Assembly: GCA_008921705.1 (NCBI GenBank)
Contig: VFFE01007078.1
Coordinates: 198,542-262,541 of the forward strand
DNA from: Burhinus oedicnemus
Taxonomy: Eukaryota; Chordata; Aves; Charadriiformes; Burhinidae
Direction: 5' to 3'
Length of the DNA: 64,000 nt
Part shown: in pieces, positions 28,900 through 42,500 of the stretch
Position numbering within the stretch: position 1 is the first letter of the stretch
Layout: every line of letters begins with the position of its first letter
The notes under the pieces: model-generated
The model's database searches: none
What the model saw: the letters and a program-made list of their open reading frames with translations, nothing else
What the model was told of the DNA's origin: nothing
Translations under genes and position numbers: made by a program

Positions 28900-31350
28900 A
28901 AGACCAGGCCTGGAGCAGAGTCTGATCCTGAAAAGACTTCACTGTCTAAATTGGGAACGTGCCTCTCCCAAAGGCTTTGTGGAACAAGGATGGGACCGTA
29001 ACAAAGAGGATGGACGCTCTTCTGTAAGAATATTCCACTAAGAGAAATCTATCCATAGCTGCAATAACTTTATCTGAAAAGGGTGAGCAAAACAATTACA
29101 CTTTCAGGTCAGGTGTTCAGCAAAATAATTATATTTTGAGGACACGTTCAGCAGAAGTATATGGAGACAAACTATTATACAACTATGAATAGAAAACTAA
29201 ATTGGGTATTTAAAAAATTGGGTTAATAGCAATTTGCAGGTCTGTCATTACTCAAGAATGTTTTTATTATCAGATGTTACAGAAAATAAACCACATGCTA
29301 TCGTAGTGTGTCCCCAGTAATTAAAAAATTTATGCATTGTTCACAAGTTTGGGACAAAGGACATTTTACTTCAACTCTTCAAACAAATTTTTGAGGATAG
29401 TGTGAGAACACAGATGATATCAAAGATAAACCTGAGTATTTTTAATAGTTCTCATCTTGAAATACTTGTAAAACATGGCAAAAATTCTCAGATTTCAGAG
29501 GAGGCTGTTAGCCTCTCATCCAATTCTGAAACAGTGCGACAAACAGCACCCTAACAAATGCCAGAGGCTCAGAGGCACTACTGTACACAAGCAATAAATA
29601 TTAAAAAAAAGGTTACTATAATTACTATCACTGCCTTGTTTGCAAGAAGAATGAGAACATTTGTCTATTTTAAAATTAGCAGAGGAGAAGAAATGATTTT
29701 ATGCATTTATTTTTAGTTTGCTGATTAATAATTAATAAATGACAGATTTTTGTGGTGCTAGGGTTCATGTACTGGTTATTTTAATGGGAATGCCACACTG
29801 ATTCTTCCATGAAAGCCGAGAGCAAAAATGTATACACTTTAAATTGTGGTAAGGTTGCAACACCTTATCTTTTGGCAATAAGCTTCTTACAGGAAAAAAG
29901 ATTTGCTTTGCTGCAACAATTAAATAACTCACCACAGAACCACTCACTCTATGGATGGAACAGGAACTACTCATCAATTGTCATTACAAACTACTGAACT
30001 TTTTTTTTTTTTAATGGATTACTGGTACCTATAACAAGATGTGATAAACATATGTATTAGAATATCATACGCAAATATTGCTATCACTGAAGAGCAAGTA
30101 TTTGACATCAATGAAACCTATTTCTGTCTCTTTAAAGATGTCATATAAGTCTCTGCAGTCTGTATATGTAAAACTGGATTTGCAAATCCTGAAATAAGAA
30201 ACAGATTCTCACTACTTTAAAACCCTTCTGATGTCTTGAACTGACAATTTTTTGATGAAGCTGTCAAATGCTCATTAATGCTGGCTTGTTAAGCAAAGCA
30301 AAACATAACACCACTCAAGGCCTTGATACAGAGCAGCATTACACCCTGAGTGAACGATGGTAGCAAGGGCAAGACTGGATGTAGATATGAGCATTGTCAC
30401 TAAGACAACACTTAACCTTGCTGGTGGCTGCAAGCCATTAGGCAAAAGTGAAGGTAAAATGACATCTTAGCCTAATACCATGATGTCACTTATAATCAAA
30501 AGATACTGAAACACCAAAAAGTGGACCCTCACCCCACTCTGTCACTACCCCCGTCCTTGAGGGGCTCAGCTACTTGCATGCCAAGGAGCAAGCCCAGGCT
30601 GGATGAGGCAGATTTGCTGCATAACCTTGGCCCAGACTTCTGAGGGAACCATTATTTTGTGAGACAGAGCTGTGTCTGTAGAAAGGCAAGAAAAGTAAAA
30701 CTACAAATAGAGGTAGCACTGTTGAGAGAAGGACTATTAGTAAGTAGCGCAAAGATTGAAAAGTATCAATGCAGAAGGTCATAAAATCCTAAAGTGAATA
30801 AAAACCAGTTATCTTCAGTGGTTTTCCGGTATCACCCGCATCAACAGACCCAGTGAATGACAAGTTATTAAAACCGAGCTAGCAGTGGAGGCCCATCCTT
30901 TTCATGACAGTTGTTTGGCCAGCAGACTTCAGGTGTTTTATCAGATGATGGGGACCATGCTAATGCCTAATCCAGTGGTTTATTAGATGCTTGTTCTTTT
31001 TTGTCAGCCACTAATTGCTTTGTATTTTTAAGCTTTACACATCTTACTTGGGGAATTTATGCACAGCTAATGATACCCAAGCAACCCACAGAAGGACAGT
31101 ACAGAGAGGTCAGACACTTCTGTTAAAATAAGCAAACAGCAGATTTCTGAACAGTACTGATGTTTAATTGCTTTCCTCAGGCTTAGGACTATATATTGCC
31201 TTCAAGGAAACAGGCTCTTAGAAACGGTTAAAACTGTCTGTACCTGGCAACCAAGATTTTTTTCTGTGTGTGTACAAAAAAGTTTTAAGTGAAAGCTTAA
31301 ATTCTGCACAAGGCGTCAAAAATTATTACCTATAAGAGGCCAGTTCAACG
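28900..31350. other. Spacer between the divergent NDE1 and MARF1 promoters
   Basis: About 2.5 kb of AT-rich sequence without recognised exons, RNA genes or repeats. In mammals MIR484 lies in this interval; I saw no matching hairpin, but this was not computed. Confidence 0.5.
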
Positions 31351-31369
31351 TCGTGGCAATTTCCTCATT

Positions 31370-32340
31370 GCCCGCCGCATGCCTGAGCGCTGAGCACACC
31401 TCAGGCCCCTCCACAGCCCTTCCCGGAGACCTCTCCGGGGCTGACTCCCACCGCTCTGCCCGGCCCTGCAGGCTAGGGCTCAGGTGTGCCCGGACCGAGA
31501 CAGCCCACCCCGGTGTAAGGTGTGGGGGGGTCCCGGTGTAAGGAGGAACAGGGACGCTGCTCAGCGGTCCCGCCGGAGAAAGCCCCGGGTGTCCTTGAGC
31601 GAGGCCTCCCTCATCCCCTCAGGTGCCACCCTCATCCCCTCAGGGCAGCACCGGGCACCCTCCAGCTGGGCGCGGGCACCCCCGTAGCCCCTCTAACCCC
31701 GGGTCGGGGTGCCGCCCGGCCCCGCCCCGCCCCGCCCCGCCTTGCCCCAGCCCTCACGCCGAGGGCCGCCCGGAGCCTCGGGCCTGGGGTAGGTTCAAAA
31801 GCCACCGCTCCCAGCTGGGGCCGGCCGGCTGCGCGCCGGGAAGGAGGGAGGGGAGCGTTACGACAGCCGTCTTTGCGGCAGCGGGCTGGTTTCCGGCGCT
31901 CGGTATCGCTTGACGGCAGAAGGAGCAGACGGGAGGGAGGACAACAAAGGGGTGTGAGGGGCCGCAGCGGCATGTGAGGGACGGCGGCGCCGGGGGCGGC
32001 TCAGGTGAGGTACGGCGGGTGGGGGCAGAGCAGAGCCAAGCCGGATCCGTCGGCTCCCTCTAGCCTGGCGCTGTGCCACCGCCCTGCGGCAGCGGGGAGG
32101 CCCCGGCGAAACGCCGCGGCCCGGCGGGGATGGGGCCCGCTCCCCTCGCGGGCAGCAGCCCGTCCTCCGGGCGGAGCTGCACAACGGCCTCGGCCCGGTG
32201 CCGCCCGCGGCCTGAAGGGGTCATTTGCCTTGTCTGGGACCGGGGGAGGGGTGTCGGGCCTCGCCGTCGCCCCCGGGGCTGCGGGCCAGGCCGAGCTGGA
32301 AGCGCCCAGGGAGCTGCGAGCCGCAGAGGGCAAAGTGCGG
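31370..32340 (+). promoter_or_regulatory. MARF1: CpG island, MARF1 promoter
   Basis: Dense CpG with tandem GC boxes (CCCCG repeated at about 31719-31740, Sp1/KLF type) and an ETS-like TTCCGG at 31891-31896. Flanks on both sides are AT-rich. It sits 1-2 kb before the first coding exon of MARF1. Confidence 0.75.
31900..32004 (+). other. MARF1: Probable MARF1 5' UTR exon 1 (3' border)
   Basis: GGCGGCTCAG followed by GTGAGG is a consensus donor at 32005 within the CpG island. The start is a guess; only the donor side is supported. Confidence 0.45.
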
Positions 32341-33316
32341 ACATACGTAGTTAACATAACTTTTAATTTTTTTTCAGTTACCGTTTTAATTCCTAAACGA
32401 ATTGGTGCTACCAGACATTTTTAAAAGCAACATAGTCCATAGTTATAGAACTTGATTAACTTAACATTTTATACAACATAATTTTGGGGTACTTTAGGGC
32501 TCGTGTGAATAAACATTTGTGCTTTAAAAAAAAAGTCAAAATTCTTTAGTGGTTAAAAATAACGCTGGGGCAAATGTAATGCTATGGAATGTATTCTATG
32601 GTTATTGCGTTTAACGTTAAATACAAAAGAACTGAAGGAATGTAGTCTAATGAATGCAATACATAGTTGGAGGGTAAGAAGACTTAATTGCTAATCATAG
32701 TTTTTCTGGTATAGTGTGGCTGGGCCTTAAACAAGTTGCTTAGCTTTACAGAACCACAAAGAAGCAAAACTGATATGGTGTGCTGTGGGACAGCTTGAGA
32801 ATTAGTAGAAGTATTTGTAAATAATGTTAGTAATTTGAAGCTCTATTTAAATACTAAATGCCATGTGTTTAATACAGGTGTATATAGTTTGGCTAGCCAA
32901 TGGAAAAACAATGAATAGGCAGTTTACTTCTTTCAGCTGAATTCAGTTGCACCTACTTTGTATTTACTAATGAGCTATTCTTGAAAACCTACCTTCTGGC
33001 TTCTCTTTCCAGAATGCCCTGAAAGTTTCAGGGAATTATTTCATGTCAGCAGCAATGTATTTCTGGGACTCTGTAGCTAATGCCATGGACTTAAACAGTT
33101 GTTTTCCTCAGACTGCCTCAGCTGTGCTGCAGGTCATGAGGAATATTCCTGTACTAAACCGGAATAGTCAAGGCCATGTCCCATATGCATAATTAAATTT
33201 AACATAAATAATGCAGGTTCAGTGATCTAACAGTAGTGGAATCCATAAGATGGAGAAAAGCCATGGTGGTCTTACCTTAAAAGTTATTTAAAGCATGCAA
33301 TTTTTCTCTTTAGCAG

Positions 33317-33374
33317 GTGGGAAGAATGAAAGGAAGAGGGGATGAAAGAATGTTGAACCTTTTTGTTTGGCTGT
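33317..33374 (+). other. MARF1: MARF1 5' UTR part of exon 2, with upstream ATGs
   Basis: Acceptor TTCTCTTTAGCAG (two AGs 3 nt apart, so either may be used) is followed by a leader with ATGs at 33326, 33342 and 33350 before the main ATG at 33375. The 33326 frame stays open to TAG 33410-33412, overlapping the main start. Confidence 0.7.
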
Positions 33375-33521
33375 ATGATGGAAGGACACAGGACAGAGAA
33401 CCTCTGCAATAGGTCATTCGGATGGCTTCAGCGACAAGGGGATGATGCTAAACCATGGCTCTGGAAACTTTCTAATTGCTTTTCTGCTGCTGAAAAGTCT
33501 TTGCCTTGCAGTGCGAAAACG
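33375..33521 (+). CDS. MARF1: MARF1 coding exon 1, residues 1-49
   Basis: [20 protein letters not shown] through LPCSAKT; donor GTAATT, phase 0. The conserved [15 protein letters not shown] supports the frame. Confidence 0.95.
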
Positions 33522-36500
33522 GTAATTCATTGCTTTACTGAAAGCATAATTGATATCCTGGTACAGAGCAGTATAACGAACTACAGTGTTATTGCTGACT
33601 AAAGGGGGTGAGTGGGGAGAGGAGAAAGAGGAGACAGCAGTTACCATGGTGAGTACAAAATCTGCCTGGAAATTTAAGGTCTTCAGTGGTGTTCACAGCT
33701 CTCTCATCAATGTTGGTGAAAGCAGGCAGGTGCTTTTCTTGAGAAGCTTTACTCTCTATAGCTCTGTATGGAATAATACCACTGACTGCTTAAAAAGTGT
33801 ATAATGCAGCTTCTTGAAATCTCTATGCACTTATTGCTGAAGAGTAGAGTAGGGAAGTAGTCTTCATACTTCCAATTTATCAATTTAGTTTGGAGGAAAA
33901 TTTAGAATTTTCTGAATTATTATTATATAGTAGTTACAGCAATTGTGGATACTGTTCTTCTACTGTCTGATTTTTTCCTTGTTTCCGTTTGTTTAAATGT
34001 TCCTGTTCTGTAACTGTATATGATTCTGTATGTTTAAGATGCAAAGTGCTAAGGAATAGTATAACACAGTGACTTAATTGAGCAAGCAAGCTCCAGCTCA
34101 TTCATATGTGTTCAATCTGACTTTCAGTAACAGACATGGGGGAAACAGATAAGCATGTATCCCATTATGTTGCTATCCTCATATGTTAGGGATTAGGAAG
34201 GGAGCTGCCATAAATTCTGGAGTTTAACATATAAACCAGTTCCAGACAGATTTTTGGCAGAGTGTATCTTTAATTCATAAGACGTGGCATCAGGTAGAGA
34301 GGAATGGGTTTGAACTTTGGATAATCAATTATTCATTACTCTGTAGCAGGAAATGCATGAAATTCAATTTGGAAAGTAGAAGTTGTTCCAAAGTACTGGC
34401 CTAAAGCTCTGGAGTAGTGTGTTGTATGCAGGCTGGCTCTACTGACCTTGCCTGTTCTGGTGCTTCTTGTAACCTTGCTTAGTTTTCACTGCTGCCATTT
34501 AAAAAAAAAAAAACAAACTATTTCTGTCTATGCCTTTATATCTGTATGTCTTGATATCTTGAATCAGAGTAGGCAAAAAGCACTTACATAACTGTGAAAA
34601 TTAGTCTTTTCTGTCCTCTGTTAGTTTACCTGCTTGATACAATTCCTAATTTTTAAAGTCTTAGTCTTTTAATGCATTACTGCCAAAACTTTGAATAAAG
34701 ACTATAAAATTGTATTAAAGTAAAAGATGATTACTTATGTACCTCCATACTGTGGGGTTTTTTACTTTACGCCATGTCCATCTATGTTTGCTCTTAAAGG
34801 GAATAAATCTTTTTTTTTTTTTTTGCTTTGCAATTGCAGAGTATCTCTCAGCCTTAGCCTCACAGTTTTCTGCTTTTCAGATTCTGTTTTACAGATCCGT
34901 TGGTATTTGATTTATAGCTTTTCAGTTTTGTTGGTTCCAAAATCGACTGATACCAGTATACCTCAGGCTGGCACACAGCTGGCATGTTTCTTTTAATATT
35001 TTACATGTTCAGATAGTGATGTAATAGTAATCATGAAGATAACACTTTTGAAGATTTCTATTGTCAAAATTGTAACAGTCTAAAAATATGCTTGTTATAG
35101 TATAAAATTGTTGGTTTATTTATGTAACTGAGCTTTCGTTTTGCAGAAAGATTACATGGAGAACAAGAAAGCTGCTGCAGAATTGAAGGATGCTTCATCT
35201 CCTCATAATGCTGGCTCTACACTGTTTCCAGCAGTACCGCTTCCTGATGTTCATCCTCTTCAGCAACAGCAAATACAGCTTTCACCTGGCCCGAAAGTAA
35301 GCTGCTGTGCTCATGGCTCTGACTCTTCCTGTACTCCACAAATGCATTGCGGTGGTGGTGGTGGTAACTTGATTCACCCTGGCACAATATTAGACTCAAA
35401 AAGCACTGGGACGATTACTTGTCAAGTAGGGTCAGGATTTGCTTATCAGCCTGCATCTTCGCCGAAGAACCCTCCATCTAGAAGCAATTTGGCAGGCATT
35501 GCGAGTGAGTTCCCTGGCATGTGCGTAGAAAACAGTGTATCTTCCTGTCAACATCTGCCCTGTTGTGGAAAACTCCATTTCCAGTCCTGTCACGGTAATG
35601 TGCACAAACTACATCAGTTTCCAGCCCTTCAGAGCTGCACATCTTCTGGCTATTTTCCTTGTTCTGAATTCACAAGTGGGGCCACAGGCCATTTGGATGA
35701 GCACATTGCACAGTCGGAGCTAACATCGCGTGTGTGCGCCAACCCTTTGCACCTAAACATGGCACCTTCAGTTTGTTTAAAGGGCTCTCACTACTGCAAT
35801 GACTGCCTAAGCAAGGTTTGTACACATCACATTTCTCATTCATTAGGCATAGTGTATGGTTAATGTTGAAATAATGTTACTCAAGCAAAGCAGCAGTTTC
35901 CATGGTTTGCAGCTTACATGCTCCTAGTTGGTGATGTACAGTCCAAATGTACCAGATATCCCTTTTGAAGATGATCTCTTCTCTGAGGTAACATTCAGTT
36001 TGATAGGAAAACAAAAGAGGCTATCACAATGTTTAGCTTACGGGGTGTCTATAATGTACTCAAGCAGAACTTTGACTGGATTTGAAAGACATATATCTCT
36101 TCTTGACAGCTCCAATTGAAATGTTCCATAGTAGTGACTCTTGAGAAAAGGCTAACAGTTAACATGTACCCTTGAGCAGCTGCTCAATAAAGATCCATTT
36201 CTAAGTCAGGTGAAATGTCTGTTGATATAAGGATATTCTAGTTTTGATTTGGTTTGCTAGGTCTTCAGTCTTCTCAAATCTGTAATTTATACTTCAATAA
36301 CAATACTTTAGAACTGATTAAAACTGCTTGAATTTTAGTAGGAAATTCAAGTGACGTAACAAACTCATTGCAAGATGTGTTACTTAAACTTCCAAACTTG
36401 AGTTTCCAATGTAAAAGTGAAATGTCTTCACTTCAATAAACTAATGGTCATAATTCCAAACATACTGAATTCCCCACTATTTTGAAGGGGGAGGGAGGTG

Positions 36501-39500
36501 ATTTAACCTTGTACTCTTAACTGTGCTGATTTCACATGCGAGGGCTGTTTGGTTTGTTTGTTTTTTTAGAATATGTATTAGTATTTCTTAAAGATGGCAT
36601 GCCTTGATGTGCGGAGTTTAGCAGAATCTTTCCTTGCATTTGGAAATCTAGAGCTAAGTATAGTAGGAAAGACTCTAGGATAGAGGCTTCCTTCATGTAG
36701 TGATACTGTTGTTAATTAACTTTGTAGAGTATATCTGAACTTGTATTTGTTGCAGAAGAGAAACTGAGTATTTCTAGCATGGAATAGTATGTGTTAATAT
36801 TGTATAATAAATGAACATGTATTTTGAAAATTGTCCCAACAGCCAACCAGAAACAGCCTAGTTGATGCTGCTAAAATCTGGCCAAATATTCCTCCTCCAA
36901 GTGCACAGACTGCACCTGTTCCTATCCCAATATGTAATGGCTGTGGAACCAAAGGAACAGGAAATGAGAAGAGTTTGCTACTGGCGAGCAGCCTTGGCAA
37001 ATCACCACAGAAATATGGTAAACCACATTTGTTTGAAACTTGCACTTAGTGGATGTCCTTCTTAAATACTGTTGCACATGAAGAGTTCTCTTAAATTGCG
37101 CTGTTTTGTGGTAACTTCTGTAAGTCATAGAAGACTAAACAGTAAAAAAACAAAAAAAACCCTTGTGTCTGTTTTGCAAAGTTGTAACTGGGATTTATGT
37201 GTTTTGACTACCCAGTTAACTTACTTTATTGTTTGCATAGAGTTTTGATTTTTTTACTATTGTATTTTTTACCACTTAAGAACTAGAGAAAGAAGTTCTA
37301 AGGACTTGGAATCTATTTTGTTCTGGTGGCATATAAAGAGATTATCTTCAGCCGTACTTGGAAAAGCATTTTGTTAGTCTGTAGTATCAATTGTCACTTC
37401 ATACGCAGTAAAGGTGTAATGTTTATAATTACAATATAGCTTTTTTCAGTGTTCTAAAGAGGAAAACATTGTGTGAAATAATTACATGGTCTTTCTACAG
37501 TATTAATACTGCTTCAGTTACAAAATCATAGTTAGTATGAAAGTTAAACTTAAAAATCATGGAAGAATAAGAAATTAGATAGCTTTACTATCACTTTAAG
37601 ACTACACATGTTTTTTAAGATACAACATGCCAATTATGTGTCCTTACAAAATGCAATTCTAGTGAAGCTGCTAGAAGAGTAACTAGTAAACATATACCCA
37701 AACAAATATGACATTTGTCTGCTGTGTTTAATTTTATATTCTCAGCTAACTTTAATTCTTAGCTTGTTTCTGACCTGTGAGGAATCTTTCTCATTCCTCC
37801 TGTTTCTTTTCCAGTTGTTTTGTGGGGATGGAATGGGTGTGTAATGTTGATTCAAAATTAGATATATATTCAGAGTGCTGAAACAACAGAAACTTTATTT
37901 GTGCTCCTTAGTCTGTAATAGCAAAAACTCTCAACCTTGCTGTCCTGAACTGTAGGATACCTTTGTGTTTGTTCCATACTACCTTAATTTTTTGTAATCA
38001 CCGTCACTATACTGGTAATCTCATCTGGTTTTACTTAGATTCTTTATTTAATGCACGCTGTAAATTTGACCAGCTTTCATGTTTCACTTCTGTTACTGAT
38101 ACAGCACCTGCTGAGTTTAGTGTGACGGTGACACAACTTCAGATAATTCTCATGGCACGTGCCACCTCAGCATTTGATAATATTTTTTTTTAAATATGTT
38201 ACTTGGTTGTTTGAGAGTTTAAAGCTGAAGTTGTCTTGCATCTTTATCCTAACTTAACAGTGACTAAATTTCTGTTTAAGACTGATTTGAGGTATCAAGT
38301 TTCTCCCTTAAAGAGAAACTTTGAAAACACATGATTTGTTTTTTAGGTTCGTTAAGAAAATAAAACTGAACTTGCATTCCTGGGCATGTTGGTCTCTAAA
38401 ACCTAAAGCTTCCCATATGCAGCGTTTGTAGCATGTTAAGTTTAACATTTTTGGTATTTGCAGATTAAAACAAGCTGTGTTGTTAAACCTGTACAGGGTC
38501 TCCAGAAGTTGCAATAACAGGCCAAGTTCTGGAAAATTTGCCCCCCATTGGAGTCTTCTGGGATATTGAAAACTGTTCAGTTCCCACTGGCCGTTCAGCC
38601 ATAGCAGTTGTACAGAGGATTCGTGAAAAGTTTTTTAAAGGTCACAGAGAGGCAGAATTCATCTGTGTATGTGACATTAGTAAAGAAAATAAAGAAGTTA
38701 TTCAGGAGCTCAACAACTGCCAGGTATCAAAACAGCATCTGCTTGGTGTTGTTGTGTGAGAATTTGTGTACTCTGAGTGTGCTAATCATGATTCCTGTTC
38801 ACTAAGGCTTTGCGTTAGCTTCTGTGGTTTGTAGTGAATGAGCTTAAAATTAGTTTATGAGTGGGGTCTTTAATGCTTATTAGTTTATGGGTGGGGGTCT
38901 GTAATGCTGAACTTCCCTGGTGTGATACTTTTTAAAACTGAAACTGCATTCCATTATGTGTAGATTACTGTTTTATCTTTAATGTTCACAGAGTATTTTG
39001 ATTTCATATAGTAATAAGCAGTGGTGGCATTTCTAGTGTTATCCTTCAAATCTGTGTCTAAATAATTAACATAAAAGAACTAAGAATTTGTGAACTCAAC
39101 TTTTTTCTTCTGTTAGTGAATACTGTGCTGATTAGTGAGTACATGTGTAAAATAGTGGTATTGATTGGGGTACCTTTAACACTACATATTTTTCCATCAA
39201 TACCTCTTGTTTCTTGGTATTTTTTTTTTACTTTTTATGCAGGTTTCTAAGTCAAAATTCCCTTCTCACCCCCTAAATTGCAGATATGGTAACAGGTTGA
39301 CAGTTTATCTGCTTATGTGTGGTAAAACGAATTGATAGTGAGTACTTGCTATGTTTGTCACCCCTCTATTTCAAATGAGGGTATATGGAATGTTTTTAAG
39401 GTAGCAGTTTATACTCTTAGAGAATGCAAAGCATGTAAATTGTGAACACAGAACAGCAGAAGCCATCCCTAAGACATTGCTGAACAGCTAGGGTTGAAGT

Positions 39501-42500
39501 TCATTGCTCATTAGAACAGTCTGGGATCCATACCTGTTGTATTTAATGCATGCGTGCATTAATTTATCTTAATAAAAGGTGCGTGTGAAAGCTTGTATTT
39601 ATGTTCGTTTCTTAAAAAATTGAATTTAAGCAAGCATAGTTCACATTCAAGCTTTTCTCTAAACATATCTTTGTATTTCCACAGGTGACTGTTGCACACA
39701 TCAATGCTACAGCAAAGAATGCTGCCGATGACAAACTCAGACAGAGTCTTAGAAGATTTGCTGATACACATGCTGCACCTGCCACTGTGGTTCTTGTGTC
39801 AAGTAAGTGTCTGGTACTCACCTACAGTATAGAATTCAGTTTCTGTCTTCAATCGTACTTTTGCATATGATGCTATTCTGCTTTCCAAGGGTTGTGTTTA
39901 GAATCAGCTTTAACTGAGTTGCTCAAGAATTCATAATGATGTCAGTGGCAGCAAGGGAAAAGGAGGCACAGTAAGATGAGAACTTGTCTTAATTAAATCG
40001 GCATTGGAATCTGACATCTTCTTGAGTGTCAGTAGGTATGTGTATAAATACTGTCTAAAGTTAGACAGCTTCAGCAGGAAGCTAATAAAGTAAAATTCAC
40101 TGAGTCTTCCTTACGGTAATCTTCCAGAATGCTTTGAGCAAAACGTATTTGATTTGGTTTTTATTCTTGTAGCAGCATACTATGCAGTTAAATATGTAAG
40201 CCACTCAACTCTTTAATTGCTTGGGTTTCTCCCTCAAGCTAAATAAATGTTTGTTATGGAAGTATACAGTACCAGTCGAGTGCCTTGCTGATAAATTGCT
40301 AGAAGTTGCTATTAAAAGGGAGCCCCTTGTCTATGAGACTGAATACTAACTGCTGATTTAAATTATGTCTATTGAGAAGCCTTGTAGCTGTTCGTGCTCT
40401 TTCATTGGAAACTTTCGGTGATAAATAGGAGTTGTCAAGTGAGGTCTGGGTGGGGTTTTTTAGCTTTTTCATGTGTTTCCTTGTTCATTCTAACTTTCTG
40501 TTTTAATTTCTCCAGCGGATGTAAACTTTGCTTTGGAACTCAGTGACCTGAGACACCGACATGGTTTTCGGATCATTTTGGTACATAAAAACCAGGCTTC
40601 AGAAGCACTCTTACATCATGCTCATGAGCTTATTTGTTTTGAAGAATTTATTTCAGACTTGCCACCAAGGTTACCGCTGAAAATGCCGGTAAGGTTTTTA
40701 ATTTTTAATGCGACAGGCATTTCAAAGTGTCAACTTCCTGTTTTCTTTTTTTCTAATTTAGAGGGAAAGCAGGCTGAAATTGTGTGTGGTTTTTTTACCG
40801 TCAGACAAGTCTGCTGCATATTTGACCATTGTCTGTATTTTGGTTGCTACCACGCGAAAGTATGCTTTGCACAGTACTCAAGACCTTTTCTTTCTTTGAA
40901 ATGACTTCCTGAACTATGTGTTCACATGCATGTGTAGAATGGATAGAATTCTTGGGTTTCAAACAGTGATGCTTTCTTATCTGGAGAAGTGATTAGGTGT
41001 TGATCCATTGATTGGGGAGTCTGTAGTCTCTCCTAACTTTAAATTATATTGGAGATAGAAGTTTGAGGATCTGCCTTGGTATGAGAGTTTTTTCCAAACA
41101 AATTGAGTGCTGCAAAAAGAATGACTTGGAGGGGCCAAGGAAGAGTATGTGTCACCAGAATCAATGTAAAAATACTGATTTTGAACAAGAGAGTATTCTG
41201 ACATAATCAAATGAAAATTTTACTCCCTTTAAACAGGCATGCCATACACTATTATATGTTTATAATCTGCCAACAAACAGAGACAGCAAAAGTGTCAGCA
41301 ATAGACTCAGGCGTTTGTCAGACAACTGTGGAGGGAAGGTGCTGAGCATTTCTGGAAGCAGTGCAATTCTCCGTTTTTTAAATCAAGAAAGTGCTGAACG
41401 GGCTCGGAAGAGAATGGAAAATGAAGATGTTTTTGGTAACAGGATCATAGTGTCTTTTACTCCCAAAAACAAAGAACTTAATGAAACAAAAAGCTCCAAC
41501 TTCTTGGGAACTGAAAAGGTGAAGTCTCCTAAGAAAATTAACAAGAACACAAAGCTGTGCCTCCTCAACAAAGACTCAAGTGATCAGTCTTGTGGTACCA
41601 AAGGCTCTGCTGGGAGAGGATTCCAGATTCATGGGTCTGTCGTCAAACCCACAAATGTTAAAAGTTTACAGGTATTGTTGTTCTACCTTGTTTAGTGTTG
41701 TTGCTTTTCTTCATGTTCTGAGAATTGCTTCTTTTTCAGCTTTATCTTGTTAGTCCTATTTAATAAATAACTGTAATGTATAGTGACATTCCCAAATGAG
41801 AGCTGCATTCATCTGCTTGGGAAGTAGACAACGAATTTGAGGGTTGGGTTTTTTCCTCCTCCCTGCCACCTCTTTCCTCAGCTTGGAACTACTACTGGTA
41901 CTTATGAAGTCTCGAATCCTAGGCCAGTTTTGACTTTTTTTATTGGTGTCGAGTATAACATCTAGAGTCATCGACTTCTGCTAGTTTTAAGGAAAGCTAG
42001 GGTAGATCTACAGCGTAGCAAAAATATTGCAACTAATTGTGACAAAGTAGTAAACTATCAGAAAATCAAATATTCCTGGTTATGAAGTGCCAATGAAAAT
42101 GCTATTAAAGAAAAATTTGTCAGTTATCTAGATTTCCGTAACAAGGAGAGCCTCTGGCAAGGAATGTCTAGTGCTTTTATGCTGACCTTTCTTCTGTTTC
42201 ATATAGGAGCTGTGCCGCCTTGAATCAAAGCCCATCAGTAGAAATACTGAACACCAGCAAGAACATTTAAGAGAACAAATTCCTTCTCCTCAGAGTAACT
42301 CTAATGCAGCAATTCCTGTGTCTCTGGCAATGAAAAAAACTGGAATGGGAGAATCATCCTGTAAAAGTAGTCAGAAGTATGTTTAAAAATAAAAAGACAT
42401 CGATGTTAGCCACATTTTTTAACATGAATTCTGCAACATAATGTGTTTTCTTTTTCTTATATATTTGTAAATAGAAAAGAGACCTCCACTTCCAGGAGTG

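Noticed and set aside
28900..31350. Search for a mir-484-like hairpin between MARF1 and NDE1
   Set aside because: No convincing stem matching the mammalian miRNA was seen by eye; folding was not computed.
31522..32424. Several long frames on both strands in the MARF1 CpG island
   Set aside because: Composition artefacts of GC-rich promoter DNA; they overlap each other in many frames.
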